Below are positions 42,416 through 53,100 of a DNA stretch of 64,000 nt, one piece after another (position 1 is the first letter of the stretch; every line of letters starts with the position of its first letter). The notes below the pieces were generated by a model. That model did not search any database, was not told the DNA's origin, and was given only the letters and a program-made list of their open reading frames with translations. A program made the position numbers and the translations under genes. This DNA is from Pseudomonas peradeniyensis (lineage in GTDB: Bacteria > Pseudomonadota > Gammaproteobacteria > Pseudomonadales > Pseudomonadaceae): NCBI RefSeq assembly GCF_014268935.2, contig NZ_JABWRJ020000005.1:248001-312000 (forward strand), read 5' to 3'.

Positions 42416-44110
42416 ATGCCCCTTCCTACCCGCTTCCTGGCCGCAGGCTTGGCACTTTTGCCTTTGCTGGCCGGTGCCGCACCGTTCCAGACACCTGGCG
42501 ATCGCGACCTGATCCGCGACCGCCAGGAGAACCTGTTGCAAGAGCAGCGCAAGCGCCTCGAAGAGCTGCAGCAACTGCCGGGCAGGCAGGCACCGCAGGC
42601 ACCGGCCCAGCCGAGCCAGGAAGGGCGTTGCTTCCAGATCCAGCGTGTCGAGCTGCAAGGCGCCAGCCTGCTGGATGATCGGCAGCGCCAGGCCCTGCTC
42701 GACGGGTACCAGGGCAAGTGCCTGCAAGTCGGCCAGCTCAACGACCTGCTCAAGCGCATCACCGACCATTACCTGAACCGCGGCTACCTGACCACTCGCG
42801 CCTACCTGCCCCAGCAGGACCTGGGCTCCGGCGTGCTGCAGATCATCATTGTCGAAGGCCGCCTGGAAGGGCTGGACGGTTCCGCCCTGGCCAGCCCCCG
42901 GGAAATGGCCATAGCTTTCCCCGGCAACACCGGCGAGGTGCTCAACCTGCGCGACATGGAGCAGATGGTCGACCAGCTCGGCCGCCTGCCCTCGCGTCAG
43001 GTCGAGGTGGAGCTGGTGCCGGGGCAGGAGGTCGGCGGCAGTCGCGTCCAGCTCAAGGGCCAGCGTGACAAGCCCTGGCGCGTCTCGGCCAGCCGACACA
43101 ACAACGGTGACGCCAGCAGTGGCGAGCAGCAGATGAACCTCGGCCTGGAGTGGGACAGCCCGCTGGGCCTGGCCGATCAGCTGAGCCTGCGCGGCGGGCG
43201 CGACGTGGTCAGCGACCACTGGCGCCATTCCGACAGCCACGGCCTGAACTACAGCCTGCCGTGGGGCTGGTGGACCTTCAACTACAGCTACAACCACAAC
43301 TACTACCGCACCCGTGACACCTCCAGCGGTTTTCCCTTCAAGCTCGACGGCGACAACAGCGTGCACCAGTTCCAGGCCGAACGGGTGATTCACCGCGACA
43401 GCCTGAGCAAGACCGCGGTCAATGTCGGCGTCAGCCACCTGCGTGCGCGCAACTACCTGGACGACACCCTGATCGACGTCTCCAGCACCCGTATCACCGA
43501 GCGCCAACTGGGCGTCAACCACGGCCGGCGCATCGGCAACGCCTTCGTCAACCTCGATGCCGGCTGGCAGCAGGGCATTGGCGCGCTCGACGCCCAGGGC
43601 GCGGGCGATCCGCGCGGCAACGAACCGGTGGCGCGCTACAACAAGTACACCCTCACCCTGAGTTACCTGCAGCCGTTCCAGCTGTGGGGCGAGCAGTTCA
43701 GCTTCGACAGCCTGGCCACCGGCCAGCGCAGCGAGGACGCCCTCTACAGTGGCCAGCGTATCAGCGTCGGCGGGCTGACCTCGGTGCGCGGCTTCAAGGA
43801 ACAGACCCTCACCGGCGACAGCGGCGGTTACTGGCGCAACCAGTTGCGCTGGCGCCGCCCGGTGACCTGGGCCGCACTGCAGCCGTGGCTGCGCGAATAC
43901 GGCATGGCCTTCGCCTATGACGCCGGGGTGATCAAGGGCCAGCACGGCAATGGCCAGGACCATGGTCGCCTGAGCGGCAACGCCTTCGAGTTCAACGTGC
44001 GCGGCCAGTACTTCGCCGCCAGCGCGACCTTCGCCCGCTCGCTGGAACGCCCCGACGTCATCACCCGCCGCGAGCACCCGATCTATTTCCGCGTCGACGC
44101 GTTCTTCTGA
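42416..44110 (+). CDS. Two-partner secretion pore protein (TpsB/CdiB, ShlB/FhaC family)
   Basis: This outer-membrane transporter for the large exoprotein downstream starts MPLPTRFLAAGLALLPLLAGAA, a signal peptide. A Gln/Arg-rich helix follows (RDRQENLLQEQRKRLEELQQL), then POTRA domains (CFQIQRVELQGASLL; YLNRGYLTTRAYLPQQDL) and a beta-barrel ending in Phe (YFRVDAFF). The VRGF-type motif SVRGFKEQTLTGDSGGY is present near residue 460. Total length is 564 residues. A GTG/ATG pair 15-18 bases upstream is an alternative start. It lies 88 bp before cdiA, forming the usual tpsB-tpsA operon. Confidence 0.95.
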   Translation: MPLPTRFLAAGLALLPLLAGAAPFQTPGDRDLIRDRQENLLQEQRKRLEELQQLPGRQAPQAPAQPSQEGRCFQIQRVELQGASLLDDRQRQALLDGYQGKCLQVGQLNDLLKRITDHYLNRGYLTTRAYLPQQDLGSGVLQIIIVEGRLEGLDGSALASPREMAIAFPGNTGEVLNLRDMEQMVDQLGRLPSRQVEVELVPGQEVGGSRVQLKGQRDKPWRVSASRHNNGDASSGEQQMNLGLEWDSPLGLADQLSLRGGRDVVSDHWRHSDSHGLNYSLPWGWWTFNYSYNHNYYRTRDTSSGFPFKLDGDNSVHQFQAERVIHRDSLSKTAVNVGVSHLRARNYLDDTLIDVSSTRITERQLGVNHGRRIGNAFVNLDAGWQQGIGALDAQGAGDPRGNEPVARYNKYTLTLSYLQPFQLWGEQFSFDSLATGQRSEDALYSGQRISVGGLTSVRGFKEQTLTGDSGGYWRNQLRWRRPVTWAALQPWLREYGMAFAYDAGVIKGQHGNGQDHGRLSGNAFEFNVRGQYFAASATFARSLERPDVITRREHPIYFRVDAFF

Positions 44111-44198
44111 GCCTCGACCCACCCATTACCCGTGACATCGCCGCCCCGCCAGGGGCGGGTCTGCAACTGGCCCGAGCAGCGACTGGAGTTCGTTCGAC

Positions 44199-47100
44199 AT
44201 GGATATCCGCACCCCACTGAACCAATGCATCGCCCTGATCGTCGCGGGTGTGCTGTTCCTCAACCCCATCGTCGCCACGGCCGCGCAACTGACCGTCGAC
44301 GCGGCGGCCAATGCCAACACCAGCATCAAGCAGGCCGGCAACGGGGTGCCGATCGTCAACATCGCCACGCCCAATGGCAGCGGCCTGTCGACCAACACCT
44401 TCCGCGACTACAACGTCGGCAGCAACGGGCTGATCCTCAACAACGCCACGAACAAGACCCAGTCGACCCAGCTGGGCGGCATCATCGTCGGCAACCCGAA
44501 CCTCAGGGGCCAGGCGGCCCAGGTGATCCTCAACCAGGTCACCGGCGGCAACCGCAGTACCCTGCAGGGCTACACCGAGGTAGCGGGGCAGGCGGCCCGG
44601 GTCATCGTCGCCAACCCCCATGGCATCACCTGCAAGGGCTGCGGCTTCATCAACACACCGCGGGCGACCCTCACCACCGGCAAGCCGATCATGGACGGCG
44701 AGCGCCTCGACCGCTTCCAGGTGGACGGTGGCGACATCGCCATCGAAGGCGACGCGCTCAACGCCACCAACCTCGACCAGTTCGACCTGATCACCCGCAG
44801 CGCCAAGCTCAACACCGAGCTGCATGCCAAGCAACTGAACATCGTTACCGGGCGCAACGACGTCAAGGTTGACACCCTGCAGGCCACGCCGCGTGCCGAC
44901 GAGGGCGGCGACAAGCCGCTGCTGGCCATCGACAGTTCGGCGCTGGGTGGCATGTATGCGAACACCATTCGCCTGGTAGGCACCGAGCAGGGCGTGGGCG
45001 TCAAGCTGGCCGGCAACATGGCTGCCACCACCGGCGACATCCAGGTGGACGCCAACGGCAAGGTGACCCTGGCGCAGACGTCCAGTGCCGGCAACCTGAC
45101 GGTCGCCGCGCAGAGCGCCGAGCTGACCGGCAAGACCTACGCCGCCGGCAGCGCCAGCGTGCGGGTGCGAGACGAAGCAACGGTCGGCCAGAGCCTCGCC
45201 GCCAGGGACAGCATCACCGTGGTCGGCGCGCGGATCGACAACCAGGGCGTCATCGAAGCCGGCGTGGAGCCGGACAACACCCGCAATGCCCACGGCGACG
45301 TGACCCTCACCGGCCAGACCCTGCGCAACCGTGGCAGCGTGGTGGCCAACCGCACCCTGGATGCCACCGGCAGCACCACCCTCGACAACCAGGGCGGCAC
45401 CTTCAAAGGCCGAGTGACCACGCTGACGGCTGGCCAGCTGGACAACCGCAAAGGCCAGGTACTGGCCGACGACACCCTGACGGTCAACGCCCACGCGATC
45501 GACAACCGTGACCAAGGCCTGCTGCAAGGCAAGGGCAAGGCCGTGGTGGATGCCAGCGCAACCCTCGACAACCGGGGCGGCCGCCTGGTTGGCCAGGGCG
45601 GCCTGCAGGTCACCGCCACCCAGCTCGACAACCGTGACAAAGGCCTGGTCGGCAGCGATCGGCAGGCCAAGCTGACCACCCATGCGCTGCTGGATAACCA
45701 GGGCGGCGGCAAGCTCAGTGCCGACCGCCTGGACATCACCACCGCCGGCCTGCTCAACGGTGGCGGCCAGTTGCTCGGGGGCGATGTGCTGATCAACGCC
45801 AGCGCCGACATCGACAACCGCCTCGGCCTGGTTTCGGCCAAGCGCCTGCTCGACCTCAAGGCCGTGGGCCTGGATAACAGCGGCAAGGGCAACCTGCTCA
45901 GCGACGGCACGTCGGACATCAAGGTGGCCACCCTGGATAACCGCGGCGACGGCATTGTGTCGAGCCTCGGCGACCTGAGCCTGCATGGCAAGCACCTCGA
46001 CAACCGTGGCGGCCTGGTCCTCGCCGACCGCTCGCTGACCGTCACCGGCGGGCATTTCGACAACCGCGACAAGGGCGCGGCCACCACCAAGGGCAAGGCC
46101 CTCATCGACGTCGCCAGCCTGTCCAACAGCGATGCCGGCCACCTGCAGAGCGATGGTCGTCTCGACCTGATCGCCGGCACGGTCGACAACCAGCGCCTGG
46201 GCAACATCACCGCCAAGGGCGACCTCGAGGCCCACCTGGGCACCTTGAACCATCAAGGCGGCAGGTTGACCAGCCTGGGCAGCCTGCTGCTCACCGCCGA
46301 CACGATCGACAACCAGCAGGGCGGCAAGATTGGCGCGACCACCGTGGCCGACATCAGCGCGGCGCGCATCCTCAACCAGCAGGGTGAGATTTCCAGCGCC
46401 GGCAAGGTCGTCCTGAATGCCAGCGAATTGCTGGACAACCAAGGCGGCAAGGTCATCGGCGACCGTGGCCTGGCCCTCACCGTGCAGCGCCTGCTCAACC
46501 AGAACAAGGGCCTGCTCAGTGGCTATGACCGCCTGAGCCTGCACGGCACCGAGCTGCTCAACAACGGCGGCAAGCTGAGCAGCCACCAGCACATCGACGT
46601 GACCCTGGACGGCCAGCTGGACAACAGCGACGCCGGCCTGATCGTCAGTGACGCCACCGTTACCCTGAATGCCGGCACGCTGCGCAACAACCAGGGCGGC
46701 AAGGTCTCGGCCAACGCGGCCCTGGACCTGACCAGCAAGGGGCTGCTGGACAACCAGGGCGGCACCCTGGTGACCAACACCGGGCTGCTGCTCAAGGCCG
46801 GTCGCCTGGACAACAGCCACCTCGGCGTCATCAGCGCCCAGGACCACGCCGAGCTGCGCAGCGGCGCCATCGACAACAGTGCCAAGGGCAATATCGGAGC
46901 CCGCAGCCTGCTGCTGGTCGCTACCCAGCTCGACAACAATGCCTACGGGCGCATCAGCGCCGCCGGCCAGATCGATGCCACGCTGACCGGCCTCGACCAG
47001 AACGACCACGGGCAACTGGTCAGCGCAACCGGTATCGATCTCGACCTGCAGCACGGCCAGCTGGTGAACCGCAACGGCGGCCTGCTGCGTTCGCCGGGCA

Positions 47101-50100
47101 GCCTGTTGTTGCGTCAGATCGGTGTGGTGGACAACCGCGAGGCGGGCGAGATTTCCAGCAATCACGGTTTCAGCCTGGTTGCCAACAAACTCGACAACCG
47201 TGGCGGGCGAGTGATCAGTGCCCAGGACCTGACCCTGCGCATCGCCGGCGTCCTCGACAACAGCCTTCAAGGCGTGTTGTCGGCCAGCCATGACCTCACG
47301 GTCGAGGCCACCAGCCTCGACAACTACACCGGCGGCAGCCTTGCCAGCGGCCAGGCCCTCAAGGCCACGATCGGCGGCCAGCTCGACAACCACGACCAGG
47401 GCATCCTGTCCGCCGTCGGTGCGTTGACCGTGACCAGCGCCGGCTTGCTCAACAGCGAGCGCGGCCTGCTGTCGGGCAACACCGGCGTGACCGTCACCAC
47501 CGGCCAGCTGGACAACCACCAGGGCGGCCAGCTCATCAGCCAGGCGGCGATGACCGTCGACAGCGCCGCGCTCGACAACCGTGGCGGCGCCTTGAGCAGC
47601 AAGCAGGCCATGAAGCTGACCACCGGCGACCTGCGCAACGGCGCCGATGCCCTTTCGCAGGGTGGCCGAATCCACAGCGATGGCGCGTTGACGCTGGTGG
47701 CCGGGCAGGTCGACTCCAGCCAGGGAGGTGAAATTTCCGCCAAGGGCGACCTGCTGCTGCGGGTCAGCGAGCTGATCCAGCGCCAGGGGCGGCTGATCGG
47801 CGAACAGAAGCTCGACCTCGACCTGAACGGCGGCGACCTGCTGAACCAGGGCGGCCTGATCAGCGCCAACGGCCCACTGAACATCCACAACCTGGGCAAG
47901 CTCGACAACAGCGCCGGTGAGGTCACCAGCCAGCAATCCTACAACCTGCTCGCCCAGCGCATCGACAACCAGCAGGGCCGCATCCTCAGCGATGGCCGGC
48001 TGACCGTGGAGGCGCCACTGCTGGACAACAGCGGCAAGGGCCTGATTTCCGGCGCGCAGGGCCTGCTGGCCAAGGGCACCGACCTGAACAACAGCGGCGA
48101 AGGCACCCTGTCCAGCAAGGACGGCGACCTCACCGTGACCCTGGACGGTACCCTCGACAACCGCGAACTGGGCGCCCTGGTCAGCAAGGGTAACCAGCAG
48201 ATCACCGCGGCCAACCTGCATAACAGCAAGGGCATCATCTCTTCCGAGCAGGCCATCACCCTCAGTGTCACCGACCGGCTCGACAACAGCGGCGGCGGGC
48301 TCATTTCCGCCACCGGCGACCTGGCGTTCGACCAGGCCGGCACCGTCATCGACAACCAGGGCGGGCAGATCAACGGCCAGGCGATCACCGTCGTCGGCAA
48401 GCGCCTGGAAAACGCCAAGGGTCAGCTGACCAGCCGCGCGCTGCTCGACCTGACCTTGACCGGGGCCCTGCTCAACACCGACGGCGCGCGCCTGGTCAGT
48501 GGCGCCGACCTGCTGCTCAAGGCCGGCAGCATCGCCAACAACGGCGGCAAGCTGATCAGCCACGGCCTGCTGCGTGTCGATTCGGCGACGCTGGACAACA
48601 GCCGTGGCGGCAACCTGGCCAGCCAGCAGAACCTGGTGCTGCGCCTGAGCGGTGACCTGCTCAACGGCCAGGACGGCCTGCTGTTCAGCGAACACGGCAA
48701 GCTCGACATCCACGCCAATGCCCTGGACAACCAGGCCGGTACCCTGAAGAGCCAGGGCGGCATCGAAGTGCGCCTGGACAAGGCCCTGAACAACCACGGC
48801 GGACGCCTGGAGAGCCAGGCGGGCGACCTCGAGCTGCATGCCGCGAGCCTCGACAACGGCGGCAGCGGCATGCTCAGCGCGGTCAAAGGCCTGTTCAAGG
48901 GCGTCTTCGCCGGCCTGTTCGACAACGGCGGCGGCACCACCCAGGCGCAGTCGGTGGACATCAAGGCCGACACCCGGGTGAACAACCAGGGCGGCTACCT
49001 CTCGGCCCTGGGCGGCGACAATCAGCTCGACACCGCCGAGTTCGACAACCGCGCTGGCGGCCTGTACGCCGCCGGGCTGCTGCACCTGCAGGGCCAGCAG
49101 CTGCTCAACCAGAGCGGCAAGATCGGCGCCGGGCGCATTGATTTCGACCTGAGCGGCGCGCTGTACAACGGCCTCGGCCAGCTGGAAAGCGAAAGCGACC
49201 TGCTGCTGCGCGCCAGCGAGCTCGACAACCGCGCGGGCAACCTGCGCGCCCTCGGCAAGACCGGCACCAGCCGCTTCATCGTCACGGGCAACCTGCTCAA
49301 CGACAACGGCGTGCTGGCCACCGCCAACCACGACCTCGACCTGCAGATCGGCGGCCTGAGCAACAGCGGCGGGCAACTGCTGCACACCGGCCTTGGCACC
49401 TTCGGCCTGGCCTCGGACAAGGTCACCCAGGCCGGCGGCGTGCTGCATACCGATGGCCTGCTGAGCATCGGCGCCGCCAGCTGGACCAACGACAGCGTGC
49501 TGCAGGCCCGGCGCCTGGAGCTGGACATCGGCCGCTTCGTGCAGACCGCCAGCGGCAAGCTGCTGGCGGTCGAGAGCTTCAAGGGCCGTGGCGGCGACTG
49601 GACCAACCATGGCCAGCTGGCCAGCGATGGCAGCCTGCAACTCGACCTCACCGGCAACTACGACGGTAACGGCCGCCTGAGCAGCCTCGGCGGCCTGGGG
49701 CTGAGCGCCACCGACATCCGCCTGTCCAGTGCCGCCAGCCTGGCCGGTGGCGCCGGCAGCGTGGTGACCGCCCGCAACCTGCTGAGCAACGATGGTCGCC
49801 TGACCGCCCTCGGCGGCCTCACGGTCAACGCCGCCAGCCTCGAGAACCGCGGCACCCTGGGTGGTGCCGCGGCGGTGACACTTGCCGCCAACACCCTGAG
49901 CAACCAGCGCGGCCTGGTGTTCAGCGGCAACGACATGACCCTGCGCGTGGGCAGCCTGAGCAACTACTACGGCGATATCTACAGCCTCGGCGGCCTGGAC
50001 CTGGCCGGCAACGGCAGCGCCCGCGCCGCGTTGCTGGACAATATCTCCGCCAGCATGGAAAGCGCCGGCAGCATGACCCTGGCGGTGGACACCATGCTCA

Positions 50101-53100
50101 ACCGCAAGGAACACCTGAGCTCGAAGCAGAAGCTGGTCGCCGGCTACGTCAACGTGTATTCCGACGACCGCTGCAAGGGCAAGGGCTGCGAGCTGTACTT
50201 CTCGGCCACGGAAAGCTGGCAGGATGTCATCGACCAGGACAGCCCCACAGCCTTCATCACCAGCGGCGGCAAGCTGACCTTTGCCGGTAACGCGTTCCGC
50301 AACCACTACAGCAGTGTCTCGGCGGGCGGCGATATCGCCATCAACACGGCCGTGTTCGAGAACAAGGGCGCCGGTGGCGGCGAGCAACGCAACCTCACCG
50401 CCAGCATGTACACCCGTGATCGCGGCCAGTACAACGCCTTCATCAACGCCAAGAACCAGTTCAACCAGAACCCGGGTTCGCTGACCCTCGATCAGGTCAT
50501 GGCGGCGTCTGGCTATCCGTATGCCAGCATCTATGACGTCATCGACAACAAGACGCCGATTGCTGGCGCCGTGGTCGCCCCGGCGGTGGTGCAGTCGGCT
50601 GGCGCGGTGACCATCAACGCCACCCAGCGAATCGACAACAGCGTGGTACGCGTCAACCAGGCCGGTGCCGGCGCCATCAACGCCCGTGGCGATGCCACGG
50701 CCGATGCGCGCCAGGCCCAGACCCAGGTGCGCGCGCTCAACCCGCAGTTGCCGCCGGACCTGGCCCAGCGCCAGGTCAACCCGGTCACCCTGCCCAGCTT
50801 CAGCCTGCCCCAGGGCAGCAACGGCCTGTTCCGCATCAGCAGCCAGGCCGGCCAGGCCGCGATCAGCGGCGACGCCCTGGGCGCGACCGCTGACCGCACC
50901 CAGGCAGGCAGCGGTACCTTCATCGCACCGCTGGCCAGCACGGCCAGTGCCGACAGCCGTGCCGCGCAGACGCTTGGCGCCGACGGCGCGGCTGCGGCGC
51001 AGGGCGCCGTGGCTGGCTCCGGCGTGGCGCTGGGCGGCCTGGCTGCCGGGGTCAAGCTGGTCCAGGGCGTGCCTGAGCGCAGCGTGCCGAATGTCTCGCA
51101 CAAGTACCTGGTAGAGACCAATCCGGTCCTGACCGACCTCAAGCAGTTCCTCAGCTCCGACTACATGCTCGGCCAGCTCAATATCAAGCCGGACCAGGCC
51201 ATCAAGCGCCTGGGCGATGGCCTCTACGAGCAGCGCCTGATCCGCGAGGCGGTGGTGGCCCGTACCGGCCAGCGCTACATCGACGGCATGACCAGCGACG
51301 AGACGCTGTTCCGCTACCTGATGGACAACGCCATCGCCAGCAAGGACAAGCTGTCGCTGAGCGTGGGCGTGTCGCTCAGCGCCGAGCAGGTGGCGGCGCT
51401 GACCCACGACATCGTCTGGATGGAGCAGGTCGAGGTCAACGGCGAGAAGGTACTCGCCCCGGTGCTGTACTTGGCCCACGCCAACGGCCGCGTGGCCCCC
51501 AACGGCGCCTTGATCCAGGGCCGCGACGTCAACCTGATCAGCGGCGGCGAACTGGTCAACGTCGGCACCTTGCGCGCCACCAACAACCTCGCCGTCAGCG
51601 CCACCAACATCGGCAACGCCGGGTTGATGGAGGCGGGCGGGCGCCTGGACATGCTGGCCACCGAGTCGATCCGCAACGCCCAGGGCGGGATCATCGCCGG
51701 GCGTGAAGTGAGCCTCACCGCGTTGACCGGCGACGTGATCAACGAACGCAGTGTCACCCGCCTGGAAGGCCGCGCGGGCGGTGAGCACGTGACCAAGGAC
51801 CTGGTCGACACCGCCGCGCGCATCGAGGCGGCGAACAACCTGACGATCACGGCGGGGCAGGATATCGGCATTGTCGGCGGCGCCGTGCAGGCCGGCGGCA
51901 ACATCGACATGGATGCCGGGCGTGACCTGATCATCGCCAGCCAGGAAGGTGTCGACAGCCACGAGTACCAGCGTCGCCGCGTCAGTGGCCATGACACCAG
52001 CATCACCCAGTACGGCAGCGAGGTGAAGGCCGGCGGCAACCTCACCGCCACGGCCGGCCAGGACCTGAGCATCGTCGCCAGCGAGATCGAGGCCCGCCGC
52101 GACCTGGCCCTGCAGGCCGGGCGCGACGTGACCCTGGCCGCTGCGGCGAACGAGGAGCACAGCTACGCCAAGGGCAAGAAAGGCAAGACCAAGTACGAGC
52201 GCCAGGAGGACGACGTCGAGCAGCAGTCGGCCGAAGTGAAGGCCGGCGGCGACCTGACCATCGACGCCGGGCGCGACCTGCGCATGGTGGCGAGCAAGGC
52301 CAGCGCCGGCGACGAAGCCTACCTGGTGGCCGGCGACAAGCTCGAGCTGCTGGCCGCCAACGACAGCCAGTACTCGCTGTATGACATGAACAAGAAGGGT
52401 GGTTGGGGGAGCAAGAAGACCCAGCGTGATGAAGTGACCGACGTGAAGGCGGTGGGCAGTGAGATCACCAGTGGTGGCGACCTGACCCTCGAGAGCGGCG
52501 GTGACCAGCTGTACCAGGGCGCGAAACTCGCCTCCGGTGCGGACCTGACCATCGATAGCGGCGGTTCGGTGACCTTCGAAGCGGTCAAGGACATGCATCA
52601 GGAGAGTCACGAGAAGTCCAAGGGTGACCTTGCCTGGAACAGCATGAAGGGCAAGGGCAGCACTGACGAGACCCTGCGTCAGAGCCAGCTGACCGCCAAT
52701 GGTGATCTGGTGATCAAGGCGGTGGATGGCTTGAAGGTCGATGTGAAACATGTCGACCAGGCGACCATCAGCCAGAGCATCGACGCCATGGTCGCGGCCG
52801 ATCCACAGCTGGCTTGGCTGAAGGAAGTCGAGAAGCGTGGGGATGTGGACTGGCGGCAGGTGAAGGAAGTGCATGACTCCTTCAAGTACAGCCATTCCGG
52901 GCTTGGGGCTGGGGCGCAGATCGTCATTGCCATCATCGTCACCTACCTGACGGCAGGGGCGGCCGGCGCAATGATTGGCAATGCCACAGGTGCCGTGGCA
53001 GGTTCCGGTTCGGCTTTGGCTGCAAGCGGAACCGCGACCGCCAGTGCCGTGGCCAATGGCGCGGTGGTCGGTTCGACAGTTTCAGCCGGTTGGGCAAACG

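Noticed and set aside
44061..52895. A 2944-codon open frame on the minus strand antisense to cdiA
   Set aside because: It mirrors the codon bias of the highly repetitive, GC-rich cdiA gene. Its protein is a monotonous Val/Ala/Gln/His/Gly composition without domains, and cdiA itself has clear TPS, FHA and Hint motifs.
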